A stretch of 64,000 nt of DNA from Kitasatospora humi (GCF_020907985.1 NZ_JAJJPA010000033.1:1-64000), one strand, 5' to 3'; positions 23,258 to 32,245 are shown, counted from the first letter of the stretch. Numbers and translations: made by a program. Notes: generated from the letters alone by a model not told the origin.

Positions 23258-24550
23258 TTACGCGAGTTCCCGGGCTCCCGGCTTGATCTCCCGCTCCCGG
23301 TACCGCTGGTAGCCCAGCGCGCCGGCCGCCAGCAGCACCGGCCACAGCAGGTAGCGACCCGACATCACCAGCAGCACGGCCACCGCGGCCAACGCCACCA
23401 GTGCCAGCACCCAGGCCACGCTCCCGCGCGGCAGCAGCCGCACGGCCGCCGCCACCCCCATCACGTAGACCGCGGTGAAGCAGCCGGTCGTCAGCAGCAC
23501 CACCGGCTGCGGGCCCAGCCCGGTCGACTCGGCCACGGCCAGGGACACCCCGGAGAGCACCGTGATCACCGCCAGGCTGCGGCGCGGCACCTCTCCCGCC
23601 ACACTCCCCCGGGCCAGCCCGGCCGGCAGCTGTCCGTCCCGGCCGAGCGCCGCGCCGAGCTTCGCGCCGCCCGCCCAGTAGGCGTTCATCGCCCCCAGGG
23701 TGAGCAGCAGCGCCGCCCCGGCCGCCAGCCAGCGGGCGTTGCCGCCCAGGCCGGTGGCCATCAGATCGCCCAGCGGTGCCGTCGAGTCGGCGGCGCCCGG
23801 CCCGAGCACCACGATCACCGCGAAGGCCAGCACCAGGTAGAGCACGCCGACGATCACCACCGCGAGCCCGGTGGCCCGGGGCAGGTCGCGGCGCGGCGAG
23901 CGGAACTCTCCGGCCAGGTGGGTGATCGCCTCCCAGCCGGCGAAGCTCCACACCAGCAGCGCCGCCGCCGAGCCGACCGCACCCCAGCCGTGCGGTGCGA
24001 ACGGGTGCAGCCGGCTCATCCGGGCGTGCGGCAGCGAGGTGGCCACGGCCGCCACCAGCAGCGCCACCAGGAGGCCGGCCAGGCCGAGCTGGAACCTCCC
24101 GGAGACCTTGACGCCATAGGTGTTGCCGAGCCCGACGAGCAGCATCAGCACGGCCGCGGTCACCCCGGTGGTCAGCTGCCCGCCGCCCACCGCGGCGGCC
24201 ACGTAGGCGCCGCCGAACAGGCCGGCCGCCGCCGCGCCGCACGGGATGGCGAAGTAGAAGCACCAGCCGGTCACCGCGGCGGCGCGCGGCCCGAACGCCA
24301 GCCGGGCGTAGTAGGAGACGCCGCCCGCGTCCGGGTAGCGGGAGCCGAGCGCGGCGAAGACCGCCGCCAGTGGCGCGGAGAGCACCACCAGGGCCAGCCA
24401 GGCGAGCAGCGAGGCCGGGCCGGCGACCTTGGCGGCCAGTGCGGGCAGGGCGATCACGCCGGTGCCGAGCACCGCGCCGACGTACATGGCGGTGCCCTGG
24501 ACCAGGGTCAGGGAGCCGCCCGAAGTGGTTTGTTCCGTCACTTCGAACAC
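23258..24550 (-). CDS. APC-family amino acid permease
   Basis: 430 residues with about 12 membrane helices. Helix I has the unwound glycine motif VGAVLGTGVIALP; YPDAGGVSYYARLAFG and the FAGWEAITHLAGEFRSPRRD loop follow, all typical of APC transporters (YjeH-like subgroup). Probably an amino acid importer or exporter; substrate unknown. The ATG at 24550 is the only one before helix I. The aldo/keto reductase stop lies 52 bp upstream on the same strand. Confidence 0.9.
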   Translation of the reverse strand: MFEVTEQTTSGGSLTLVQGTAMYVGAVLGTGVIALPALAAKVAGPASLLAWLALVVLSAPLAAVFAALGSRYPDAGGVSYYARLAFGPRAAAVTGWCFYFAIPCGAAAAGLFGGAYVAAAVGGGQLTTGVTAAVLMLLVGLGNTYGVKVSGRFQLGLAGLLVALLVAAVATSLPHARMSRLHPFAPHGWGAVGSAAALLVWSFAGWEAITHLAGEFRSPRRDLPRATGLAVVIVGVLYLVLAFAVIVVLGPGAADSTAPLGDLMATGLGGNARWLAAGAALLLTLGAMNAYWAGGAKLGAALGRDGQLPAGLARGSVAGEVPRRSLAVITVLSGVSLAVAESTGLGPQPVVLLTTGCFTAVYVMGVAAAVRLLPRGSVAWVLALVALAAVAVLLVMSGRYLLWPVLLAAGALGYQRYREREIKPGARELA

Positions 24551-24602
24551 TCTTTCACCTAGGGAGCCGGTAGCACCAGGAGGAATCCGCGGTGGCCCGG
24601 CC

Positions 24603-25652
24603 TCAGGCGGCCGCGCGCCGACCCGGCAGCCTGCGCCGCTGCGCCGGGTCGGTCAGCGCGGGGTGGGTCCAGGCGCCGTCCGGGTGGTAGAGATCGGTGC
24701 CGGGCGGCACGATCTCGTCGATCCGGTCCAACGCGTCGTCGTCCAGCTCCAGTTCGGCGCCCTTGAGCAGCGCCTCCAGCTGCTCGTGGGTGCGCGGACC
24801 GACGATCACCGAGGTCACGGCGGGGTGCGCCAGCGGGAAGGCGATCGCCAGCTCCGGCAGCGTGCACCCCAAATCGTCCGCCAACTCGACCAGTTGCTCT
24901 ACCGCCGCCAACTTGTTCGCGGTGGTGGCCAGTTCGGGATCGAACCGGGCCGGGTTGAGCGCGGCCCGCCCCTGGGACAGATCGATCGGCTGATCCATCC
25001 GGTAACGGCCGGTCAGGAACCCGGAGGCGAGCGGACTCCACGTCATCACCCCCAGCCCGTACCGCCGGCAGACCGGCAGCACCGAGGCCTCGATGCCGCG
25101 CGCCAGCAGCGAGTAGGGCGGCTGCTCGGTGCGGAACCGGGGCAGCGCCCGGCGCTCCGCGACGTGCTGCGCCTCGACGATCTGCTCCGCCGGGAAGGTG
25201 GAGTGGCCGAACGCCCGGATCTTGCCGGCCCGCACCAGGTCGCCGAGCACCCCCAGGGTCTCCTCGACGTCCGTGGTGTGGTCCGGCCGGTGCACCTGGT
25301 AGAGGTCGATCCAGTCGGTGTCCAGCCGGCGCAGGCTGTCCTCCACCGCCCGGGTGATCCAGCGGCGCGAGTTGCCGCCCCGGTTGGGGCCCTCGGTCAG
25401 CGGGAAGTGCACCTTGGTGGCCAGCACCACGTCGTCCCGCCGCCCGCGCAGCGCCTTGCCGACGATCTCCTCCGACTCCCCGGCCGAGTACATGTCCGCG
25501 GTGTCCACGAAGTTGATCCCCGCGTCCAGCGCGGTGTGCACGATCCGGGCGCACTCCTGGTGGTCGCCGTTGCCGATGTACCCGAACATCATGGTGCCCA
25601 GGCAGTAGCTGCTGACCTGGATCCCGGTGCCGCCGAGGCTGCGGTAACGCAT
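24603..25652 (-). CDS. Aldo/keto reductase
   Basis: 349 residues, an NADPH-dependent carbonyl reductase of the (beta/alpha)8 AKR fold. The catalytic tetrad is visible: Asp and Tyr in FVDTADMYSAGESEE, Lys in VVLATKVHF, His in DLYQVHRPDHT. The cofactor end reads VTSVIVGPRTHEQLEALL. The ATG at 25652 starts the first strand (RYRSLGGTGIQVS). It is divergent from a MerR regulator with a perfect inverted repeat between them, so expression is probably MerR-controlled. Confidence 0.93.
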   Translation of the reverse strand: MRYRSLGGTGIQVSSYCLGTMMFGYIGNGDHQECARIVHTALDAGINFVDTADMYSAGESEEIVGKALRGRRDDVVLATKVHFPLTEGPNRGGNSRRWITRAVEDSLRRLDTDWIDLYQVHRPDHTTDVEETLGVLGDLVRAGKIRAFGHSTFPAEQIVEAQHVAERRALPRFRTEQPPYSLLARGIEASVLPVCRRYGLGVMTWSPLASGFLTGRYRMDQPIDLSQGRAALNPARFDPELATTANKLAAVEQLVELADDLGCTLPELAIAFPLAHPAVTSVIVGPRTHEQLEALLKGAELELDDDALDRIDEIVPPGTDLYHPDGAWTHPALTDPAQRRRLPGRRAAA

Positions 25653-25704
25653 GCTGGTGTCCCCTTGCTCGCTGGTGTCGCCCACTGCTCGGGAACTGTA
25701 GGAA

Positions 25705-25720
25705 CTAGAGTCGGCTCTAG
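25705..25720. promoter_or_regulatory. MerR operator candidate
   Basis: ctagag-tcgg-ctctag is a perfect dyad with 6-bp arms between the divergent aldo/keto reductase and MerR genes, the expected place for a MerR dimer to remodel the promoter. Confidence 0.65.
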
Positions 25721-25744
25721 CACAAGCCCCCTATCCTGACCTGC

Positions 25745-26125
25745 ATGGATCTGACCATCGGACAGGTGGCCGAACGCACCGGGCTGAGCGTGCACACCCT
25801 GCGCTTCTACGAGAAGGAAGGCGTGCTGGCCAGGCCGCCGCGCCGCGCCGCGGGCGGCCACCGGCTCTACGCCGAGCACGACGTGGAGTGGCTCAACCTC
25901 TGCGTGGTGCTGCGCGGTTCGGGCATGCCGCTGCCGGAGATCCGCCGCTACACCGAACTGGCCCGCAGCGGCGCCGGCACCGAACCGGCGCGCCTGGAGC
26001 TGCTGCGGGCGCACCAGCAGCGGCTGCGCGACCAACTGGCCGAGCTGGGCCGCTGCATGGACGTGATCACCCACAAGGTCCACTGCTACGAGGACTACCT
26101 GGCCCAGCACGATGCGGCGCAGTAA
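25745..26125 (+). CDS. MerR-family transcriptional regulator
   Basis: 126 residues. The winged helix-turn-helix (1-70) is typical: TIGQVAERTGLSVHTLRFYE, then AAGGHRLYAEHDVEWL. A dimerisation helix follows (RLELLRAHQQRLRDQLAELG). The C-terminus carries two cysteines (GRCMDVITHKVHCYEDYL) but not the metal-binding pattern of true MerR proteins; the protein resembles the group that guards reductases against electrophiles. It faces the aldo/keto reductase across the ctagag palindrome. Confidence 0.93.
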   Translation: MDLTIGQVAERTGLSVHTLRFYEKEGVLARPPRRAAGGHRLYAEHDVEWLNLCVVLRGSGMPLPEIRRYTELARSGAGTEPARLELLRAHQQRLRDQLAELGRCMDVITHKVHCYEDYLAQHDAAQ

Positions 26126-26143
26126 CCGGACCGCCGAACCGGG

Positions 26144-26199
26144 CGACACACCCACCGCGCCCCCGGCCCGGCACGATGCGACACACCCACCGCGCCCCC
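26144..26199. repeat. 21-bp direct repeat in an intergenic gap
   Basis: cgacacacccaccgcgcccc occurs at 26144 and again at 26179, both copies followed by one more c, spaced 35 bp. It fills the gap between the MerR stop and the next start. No function inferred. Confidence 0.8.
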
Positions 26200-26227
26200 A
26201 ACCACCGGGATGCGGCACAGTAGGGGC

Positions 26228-26839
26228 ATGCCCGGACCCGGCGACGCACCACCCACCGTCCCCGCCCTGGTGCTGGCCGCCGGCGGCGGTCGGCGGCTCG
26301 GCGGCCGTCCCAAGGCACTGCTCGGCCTGCACGGTCGGCCGCTGGTCGAACACGCCGTGCGCGTGGTCCGGGAGGGCGGCTGCGCGCCGGTGCTGGTGGT
26401 GCTCGGCGCCGCCCGCGACCAGGTGGCGGCCACTGCCGACCTGACCGGCTGCACGGTGGTCGCCAACCCCGACTGGGCCGCCGGCCTGGGCGGTTCGCTG
26501 CGCGCCGGCCTGGCCGCCCTGCCGTCCGGCAGTCCGGCCGTGCTGGTGACCCTGGTCGACACCCCGGGCGTCACCCCGGCCGCGGTGGCCCGGCTGCTGG
26601 CCGCCCACCGGGACGGCGCCCAGCTGGCCGCCGCCGGCTACGCGGGCCGCCGCGGCCACCCCGTGCTGATCGGTGCCCGCCACTTCGCCGAGGCCGCCGC
26701 CGGGGCCACCGGCGACGCCGGGGCCCGTGCCCTGCTGACCGCCCACCGGGCCGAGCTGCGGCTGGTCGAGTGCGGCGACGTCGCCGTCCCGGACGACCTC
26801 GACACGCCCGGGGACCTGGCACGCTGGGGCGTCGGCTGA
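26228..26839 (+). CDS. MobA-like nucleotidyltransferase (molybdenum cofactor type)
   Basis: 203 residues with the GT-A-like nucleotidyltransferase signature LVLAAGGGRRLGGRPKALL near the N-terminus, VANPDWAAGLGGSLRAGL in the middle, and VTLVDTPGVTP with the metal-binding aspartate. It is the MocA/MobA type that links CMP or GMP to molybdopterin, or a relative acting on another nucleotide sugar-like substrate. No xanthine-dehydrogenase-type genes are adjacent, so its partner enzyme is unknown. The ATG at 26228 precedes the P-loop-like strand directly. Confidence 0.88.
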   Translation: MPGPGDAPPTVPALVLAAGGGRRLGGRPKALLGLHGRPLVEHAVRVVREGGCAPVLVVLGAARDQVAATADLTGCTVVANPDWAAGLGGSLRAGLAALPSGSPAVLVTLVDTPGVTPAAVARLLAAHRDGAQLAAAGYAGRRGHPVLIGARHFAEAAAGATGDAGARALLTAHRAELRLVECGDVAVPDDLDTPGDLARWGVG

Positions 26840-27027
26840 CGAACCGCCGACCGCGGACCGCGACCCTGCCGGGTGCCCACCCCACCGGTGGACACCCGGG
26901 CTGTTCGACCCTGGAGACCTGGGCTGTTTGACCCTGATTGCACCCTGATCATTACGTCAATCACTGCCCGCGGCGGGCCCGGATCGGAGACGATGGAGGT
27001 GACCCGCCCACTCCACCAGAACGGACG

Positions 27028-27924
27028 GTGCGTGCCTTGTCCGGTCACCAACTGCCCGACGACTTCACCGGTTCCGGCACCCCGGACCTGCCCGAGGCGG
27101 CCACCAGCCCGTCCGCCGCGCGAGCGATCCGGTGCCCGGCCTGCCGCCGGGAGCACCTCTACGAGCCGCCGACCTTCCCGTGCCCGTGCGGAGCGGCGCT
27201 CAAGGTGCCGCTGCTGCGCGGCGGGGTGCCGGTGCAGGTGCGGTTCCGCTCCTGGGAGGACTCCTGGTTGAGCATGCGCTGCCCGCAGTGCGGCCGCTCC
27301 GACCAGTGGCCGCAGCCCGAGTTCACCTGCAACTGCGGTGCCACGGTCCGGCTGCCGGTGGACCGCGCACCCCGCCGCGGTGCGGCCTCCCGCCCGCTCG
27401 GCAGTCCCCGTCCCGACGCCCCGGCCGCGCCCTTCTACGCCGACGGTCCGCAACCCGGCCGGACTGCCGGGGCGCACCGGCATCCGCCCTCCCACCCCGG
27501 GGTCGCGGGCGGCTCGCGGGAGCGGCGCCAGCAGCGCCAGCCGTTCCGCCCGCATCCGATCCGCTCCGACCAGGACGCCGTGCTGGCCGCCGCCCGCTAC
27601 CTGGAGTGGCTCGGCTTCGGCGAGGTCGAGCTGGCCGAGGGCACCGAGCGCGAGGCCGTCACGCTGCTCACCGACCGCATGGTGGCCCAGGTGGACACCT
27701 GGCCCGAGCAGGCCGACCTGCGCTCGGTGGAGTGCCTGTGGCTGCAGACGCTGCACGCCGAGGAGATGGCCGCCGCCATGTTCACCATGGCCGGCTACTC
27801 CCAGCAGGCCACCGTCCGCGGCGAGCAACTGCTGGTCGCCCTCTTCAGCCTGGACGAGGGCGGGGTGCCGCACCCGGTCAACGGCGCCGCCGAGGCGCTG
27901 CTGGAGACCGGCTGGACGTCCTGA
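27028..27924 (+). CDS. Double zinc-ribbon protein with a restriction-endonuclease-like C-terminal domain
   Basis: 298 residues from a GTG at 27028. Two zinc ribbons stand in tandem: CPAC...CPCG (about residues 35-54) and CPQC...CNCG (about 90-109). A Pro/Arg-rich linker (110-180) follows. The C-terminal domain (about 190-298) contains AARYLEWLGFGEVEL, then DRMVAQVDT, SVECLWLQTLHAEEMAAAMF and a final LLVALFSLDEGGVPHPVNGA. That order resembles Mrr-type restriction-endonuclease folds, although the classical PD-(D/E)xK residues are not clearly present. It may bind DNA without cleaving it. The protein is streptomycete-like and cytoplasmic. Confidence 0.6.
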   Translation: MRALSGHQLPDDFTGSGTPDLPEAATSPSAARAIRCPACRREHLYEPPTFPCPCGAALKVPLLRGGVPVQVRFRSWEDSWLSMRCPQCGRSDQWPQPEFTCNCGATVRLPVDRAPRRGAASRPLGSPRPDAPAAPFYADGPQPGRTAGAHRHPPSHPGVAGGSRERRQQRQPFRPHPIRSDQDAVLAAARYLEWLGFGEVELAEGTEREAVTLLTDRMVAQVDTWPEQADLRSVECLWLQTLHAEEMAAAMFTMAGYSQQATVRGEQLLVALFSLDEGGVPHPVNGAAEALLETGWTS

Positions 27925-28111
27925 CCTCCGCCACTCGTGCCCCACCGCACGCCTCTCACCTCAACGAACGCCGTTGCACCCGCGAGCCGGGGAAAAATCC
28001 GTCGCGCTCGTGATCTGGTGCACAAGCTCGGCCCCGTGTTGAATTGCGGTGCTCCACGGCCGTGCCGTGGCGCACCGCAGGCCCGTGGGACACGCGCACA
28101 AGGAGGTGGCG

Positions 28112-29116
28112 TTGTCGGAGCACGGAACGGCCCCGCTGGGCGGGGGGACGCGCGGAAGGGGCACCGGGGCGGGGCACCACGGCCCGCCGGGAGTGCCACC
28201 GCACGGTGGGGGGCTGCATCCGGGCACGGCCGGCCACCTGGACGAGATCACCAGCGGCACGGTCTGGCGGCTGCGGTCCCGCGCCTGCTGGCAGGAGGCC
28301 GCCGAACTACTGACGCCGAGCGCCGACCACGATCCGAGGGCGGCGTTATGCCGAGCCGAACTCCTCATCGAGCAATGCCTGTTCACCGCCGACCACTGGG
28401 AGCAGGCGGAGGCCGCCCTGCGGCTGGCCGAGGCCGGGGTGACCACCACCGAGCAGCGGGCGGCGGCCGCCTGCGCCCGGGGATTCCTGGCCTACCTGGG
28501 CAGTGTGCTCGGCCCGCGCGACCGGCTGGACGAGGCGCAGGCCGCGCTCGGCCGCACCTCGGCGCTGCTGCCGCCGCACGCGGCCGGGCGGCCACTGCTG
28601 GACTTCAGACGCGGGCTGGTCGCGGAGAACCTGCTGCGCGACCAGACCGCCGCCTGGATCGCCTACCGCCGGGCCCATGACGGCGCACTGGCCCGCGGCG
28701 ACACCCTGCTGGCCTCCTCGACCTGGCGGCACCTGGCCGCGCTGGCGCTGGCCGGCGGCGACCGGGTGCGGGCCCGCGAGGGGTTCACCGCCTCACTGCG
28801 GCTGCGTGAGGAGCTGGGTTTCATGGTCGGGGTGGCACCGGCGCTGGCGGCGCTCGCCGAGGTCAGCGAGCCGGACGAGGCGCAGCAGCTGCGCGCCGAG
28901 GCCGGGCGGCTGGTCCAGTCGCTGGGCGGGGTGCCGGTCTGGCTGGTCGGTCGGCTCGGCGACAGCGCCCCTCCCCCCAGCGGCCCACCGGGTGCGCCGC
29001 TGGGCGCGCCGCCCCGGCCCCGCCCCGGCGTGCCGCGCGGTCGCGGGGCCGCGGGGCCGGCTGATGGCCACTCGGACGGAGCAGGCCCGGCGGAGACCGG
29101 ACGCCGCGTCAGCTAA
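28112..29116 (+). CDS. TPR-like helical repeat protein of unknown function
   Basis: 334 residues from a TTG at 28112, chosen for a near-perfect ribosome site (AAGGAGGTGG) just before it. The N-terminus is Gly/His/Pro-rich and flexible. From about residue 60 the protein is a run of helical pairs typical of tetratricopeptide repeats (CRAELLIEQCLFTADHWEQA; ALRLAEAGVTTTEQRAAAAC; TWRHLAALALAGGDRVRARE; REELGFMVGVAPALAALAEV). The C-terminal 50 residues are Pro/Arg-rich. A scaffold role is likely but no partner is identified. Its stop codon overlaps an iron box. Confidence 0.7.
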   Translation: MSEHGTAPLGGGTRGRGTGAGHHGPPGVPPHGGGLHPGTAGHLDEITSGTVWRLRSRACWQEAAELLTPSADHDPRAALCRAELLIEQCLFTADHWEQAEAALRLAEAGVTTTEQRAAAACARGFLAYLGSVLGPRDRLDEAQAALGRTSALLPPHAAGRPLLDFRRGLVAENLLRDQTAAWIAYRRAHDGALARGDTLLASSTWRHLAALALAGGDRVRAREGFTASLRLREELGFMVGVAPALAALAEVSEPDEAQQLRAEAGRLVQSLGGVPVWLVGRLGDSAPPPSGPPGAPLGAPPRPRPGVPRGRGAAGPADGHSDGAGPAETGRRVS

Positions 29117-29132
29117 GGTGAGGCTTACTTGA
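29114..29132. promoter_or_regulatory. Iron box (DmdR/IdeR-type operator)
   Basis: taaggtgaggcttacttga matches the 19-bp DmdR/IdeR consensus (ttaggttaggctaacctaa) at 14 positions, including the AGG..AGGCT.AC core. It lies about 90 bp upstream of the FhuF-like gene and overlaps the stop codon of the preceding gene. Confidence 0.7.
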
Positions 29133-29162
29133 TCGGGTGAGGCGTGCGCGCCTCACCCGATC
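29131..29162 (+). terminator. Hairpin after the TPR-like gene
   Basis: Perfect 14-bp arms (gatcgggtgaggcg and its complement) with loop tgcg lie immediately after the iron box and before the FhuF-like gene. It probably terminates the upstream transcript; if the promoter lies over the iron box, it would instead be in the FhuF leader. Confidence 0.7.
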
Positions 29163-29221
29163 GGCTTTCCGCCGCACCCGGGCTCCCGCCGAGCACCGGC
29201 CGACCGTTGGGAGCCCCGCCC

Positions 29222-30013
29222 ATGACCGTGCTCAGCGCCGCCCCGCCCGCGCCCTGGGCGACGGCCTACCAGGCGTTCGCCCGGGTCTTCCCCCAGCTGC
29301 GGGTGCGACTGGACGGGCAGGTGGGGCGGGACTGGGTGGCCGTCAGCCGGCTGCCGGCCTCCCGCGCGCTGCGAGCCCGGCTGATCGCCGCCGAGCAGCG
29401 CGGCGCCGAGCGCCGCTACGGCCGTGCGCCGCGCCCCGATGTGGCGGCCGGTTTCTGGCTGCACCGGTACGCCTGGCCCGTCTGCCTGCTGTTCACCCTG
29501 CCCTGGCTGCTGCAGCGCCGGGTGCCGCTGCTCGGACCCGAGCAACTGGCCTGCCGTCACCAACCCCTGGGCGGACCAGCCGAGTTGTCCCTGCTTGAGA
29601 GCTGCTCGACCGGCTTCGCCTGCCTGTCGGACGATCCGGCGGCCGACAGCCCGGGCGCTCTGGTGCTGCCCGGCCAGGGCGCGTTGGACGCGACCCTGCG
29701 CCGCGTCGTCGCGGCCCAACTCGGGCCGCTCTTCCGTGCGTTCGGCCCGGAGCTGCGGCGCGGCCCGCGCACCCTGTGGGGGCTGGCCACCGACGAGCTG
29801 GTGGAGGGGCTTTGGTTCGCCGCCGGGCTGCTGGGCGAGGAGGCGCGGGCGGTGGCCGCGCTCAGCGAGCTGCTGCCCGCCGAACCCTTCACCGGCGCGG
29901 CCGACTTCCGCGCCGACGGCACGGGACTGCGGCGCACCCGGGTGAGCTGCTGCCTCTTCTACACGTTGCGCCCGGACCAGCCCTGCGCCGGCTGCCCGCG
30001 CACCTGCCGCTGA
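29222..30013 (+). CDS. FhuF-like (2Fe-2S) ferric-siderophore reductase family protein
   Basis: 263 residues. The C-terminus carries the FhuF iron-sulphur signature: SCCLFYTLRPDQPCAGCPRTC, a Cys-Cys-x10-Cys-x2-Cys cluster ligand set. The rest (TAYQAFARVFPQLRVRL; AAGFWLHRYAWPVCLLFTLP) matches the helical FhuF fold. FhuF-type proteins release iron from imported siderophores by reduction at the inner face of the membrane. An iron box upstream is the expected control. No siderophore transporter is adjacent. Confidence 0.87.
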   Translation: MTVLSAAPPAPWATAYQAFARVFPQLRVRLDGQVGRDWVAVSRLPASRALRARLIAAEQRGAERRYGRAPRPDVAAGFWLHRYAWPVCLLFTLPWLLQRRVPLLGPEQLACRHQPLGGPAELSLLESCSTGFACLSDDPAADSPGALVLPGQGALDATLRRVVAAQLGPLFRAFGPELRRGPRTLWGLATDELVEGLWFAAGLLGEEARAVAALSELLPAEPFTGAADFRADGTGLRRTRVSCCLFYTLRPDQPCAGCPRTCR

Positions 30014-30037
30014 CCCGGCGCGAGCCGGCCCCGGCGG

Positions 30038-32245
30038 TCAGGGCTGCTCGCCGTCCGCCGTCAGCTCGAACCACATCCGCTTGCCCGAGCCGCGCGGTTC
30101 CACGCCCCAGCAGTCGGCCAGCGCCTCGACCAGCATCAGGCCGCGCCCCGAGGAGGCCTGCTCACCGGGCGTGCGGCGCTTGGGCCACAGGTCCGACTCG
30201 TCCTCGACCTCGATCCGCAGCCGCGGCTCGCGGCCGTCCTCCCGGTAGAGGCGGGCGGTGAACATCGCGTCCCGGTCGGTGTGCCGGATCGCATTGGTGA
30301 CCAGTTCGGAGGCGAGCAGCTCCGCGGTGTCGACCAACTCGGCGACGCCCCAGCGGCGCAGCGCGTCCCGCAACTCGCCGCGCAGCTCGGCGACCCGGGC
30401 CAGGTCGGCCTGCCCGATCCGGCGGCGCAGCTGCTGGGCCGCGAGCCCGCCCTCGGGGCCGTCCCAGCGCAGCAGCAGCAGCGCGATGTCGTCCTCGCGC
30501 TCGGCGGAGTCGGCGGCGCGGGCCGCGATCCGGTCGGCCAGCGCCTCGATCGGGTCGCCGCCGCCGAACGGCAGGTCCCCGGCCACCGTGCCGCACAGCC
30601 GGTTCATCCCGGTGTCCAGGTCCATCGAGCGGGACTCCACCAGCCCGTCGGTGCAGAGCACCACGGTCTCGCCCGGGTCCAGGCTGAACCGGGTGACCTG
30701 GTACTCCTGATCGGCGGAGAGGCCGAGCGGCAGCCCGCCGACCACGCTCTGCACGGCGCTGGTGCCATCCGCGCGGCGCACCACCGGGTCCAGGTGGCCG
30801 GCCCGGACGGCGTAGACCACGCCGTAGTCGACGTTGACCTCCGCGTAGGTGCAGGTGGCGAAGTGGTCGGTGTCCAGGTCGGCCAGGAAGCGGGAGGCGC
30901 GGGCCATCACGGCGGCCGGCGGGTGGCCCTCGGCGGCGTAGGCGCGCAGCGCGATCCGCAACTGGCCCATGATCCCGGCCGCGTGCACGTCGTGGCCCTG
31001 CACGTCGCCGATCACCAGGCCGACGTGACCGCCGGGCAGCGGCACCACGTCGTACCAGTCGCCGCCGATCTGCAGCCCGGAGCCGGCGGGCAGGTAGCGC
31101 ACGGCCGTGGTCACGCCGGGGACGCTGGGCACGGTGCGGGGCAGCATCACCCGCTGCAGTCCGGCGGCCAGCTCGTGCTCGGCGTCGTGCAGCCGGGCGC
31201 GGGCCAGCGACTGGGCGACCAGGCCGCCCAGGGTGGAGAGCAGGGTGCGCTCGTCGGCGTCCAGTTCGCGGGCCTCGTCGAAGCTGATCACGCAGAGGCC
31301 GATGGTGCGCCCGCTGGCCACCAGCGGCAGGAAGGCCCAGGCGCTGCGGCCGGCGGCGGCCACCTTGGGCCAGGCCTGCGGGTAGCGCTCCTGGTACTCG
31401 GCGCGGCTGGACAGGAAGATCGGCAGGCGGCTGCGGATCGCCTCGGCGGCCGGCTGGAAGGGCTCCAGCGGCATCCGGTCGTAGTTGGCGACCGTCTCCC
31501 GCGAGTACCCGGTGGCGCCCAGCACCTGCAGGCGGCCGGTCTCGAAGGCGGCCAGCACCAGGCCGTCCGGTGGCAGGCCGGGCAGCGGCAGTTCGGCGAA
31601 GACCCGCGCCACGTCGCGCACCGTCACGGCCTCGGAGAGTGCGCGGGCGGCCTCCTTGATGAACCGTGAGCGCTCCTCGCGCAGCGCGGCGAGCCGGTCG
31701 GCGTCCTCGCGCTTGTGCAGCTCGGCGGTGGCGTCCCAGATGAAGCCGACCATCCGGGACGGCCGGCCGAACGCGTCGGCGAGCACCCGGCCCCGGAACC
31801 GGACGGCGTGCAGCGCGCCGCCCGGGACGACGGTGCGGTAGTAGGCGCCGCACTGGCCGAGCTCGGCGACCGCGCGCTCGACCCGGCGGCGCACCACCGG
31901 CGCGTCCTCGGGGTGGAGCAGCGCGAGGAAGGCCTCGGCGCTCAGGCTGAGCGTGGGGCCCGCCAAGCCGAGGATGGTGGCGGCGCGATGGTCGGCCTCG
32001 ATCAGGTCGCGCCGGATGTCCCAGTCGAACGAGCCGATCCCGTTGGCGGCCATCGCCGGTTCCAGCCACTCCGGGGTGGAGTCGCCGCCCTTGGTCGGGA
32101 GCGGCTGCACGGCCGGCAGTGCGGTCGGCACGGTGCTCAGGCCCGCGGTCTGGCCGGCGCCTCGGGGGCCCGGGCGGCGGCCGCCCTGGGCCGGCGGGCC
32201 GATCGGACGACGTGCGGGCCCTTGCGGCTCGGGCTCAGTCGCCAT
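30038..32245 (-). CDS. PAS-GAF-SpoIIE phosphatase with C-terminal RsbW-like ATPase domain
   Basis: 735 residues from the ATG at 32245 (AGGAGAAC upstream). Domains in order: a Pro/Gly-rich head (1-50), a PAS sensor (about 55-165: IGSFDWDIRRDLIEADHRAA), GAF (about 195-345), a SpoIIE/PP2C phosphatase (about 370-585: GLQIGGDWYDVVPLPGG and VIGDVQGHDVHAAGIM with the metal aspartates, LCTDGLVESR, EREDDIALLLLRW) and a HATPase_c domain (about 600-735: LLASELVTNAIRHTD, SSGRGLMLVEALADCWGV). Such proteins combine the phosphatase and kinase activities that switch anti-sigma-factor partners in streptomycetes. A separate ATPase gene of the same class lies upstream on the same strand. The input signal is unknown. 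Confidence 0.93.
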   Translation of the reverse strand: MATEPEPQGPARRPIGPPAQGGRRPGPRGAGQTAGLSTVPTALPAVQPLPTKGGDSTPEWLEPAMAANGIGSFDWDIRRDLIEADHRAATILGLAGPTLSLSAEAFLALLHPEDAPVVRRRVERAVAELGQCGAYYRTVVPGGALHAVRFRGRVLADAFGRPSRMVGFIWDATAELHKREDADRLAALREERSRFIKEAARALSEAVTVRDVARVFAELPLPGLPPDGLVLAAFETGRLQVLGATGYSRETVANYDRMPLEPFQPAAEAIRSRLPIFLSSRAEYQERYPQAWPKVAAAGRSAWAFLPLVASGRTIGLCVISFDEARELDADERTLLSTLGGLVAQSLARARLHDAEHELAAGLQRVMLPRTVPSVPGVTTAVRYLPAGSGLQIGGDWYDVVPLPGGHVGLVIGDVQGHDVHAAGIMGQLRIALRAYAAEGHPPAAVMARASRFLADLDTDHFATCTYAEVNVDYGVVYAVRAGHLDPVVRRADGTSAVQSVVGGLPLGLSADQEYQVTRFSLDPGETVVLCTDGLVESRSMDLDTGMNRLCGTVAGDLPFGGGDPIEALADRIAARAADSAEREDDIALLLLRWDGPEGGLAAQQLRRRIGQADLARVAELRGELRDALRRWGVAELVDTAELLASELVTNAIRHTDRDAMFTARLYREDGREPRLRIEVEDESDLWPKRRTPGEQASSGRGLMLVEALADCWGVEPRGSGKRMWFELTADGEQP

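Noticed and set aside
19464..24263. A very long open frame on the minus strand across several genes
   Set aside because: It is antisense or out of frame to the esterase, antiporter and permease genes, whose motifs are clear in their own frames. Its composition is Arg/Pro/Gly-rich as expected of high-GC shadow frames.
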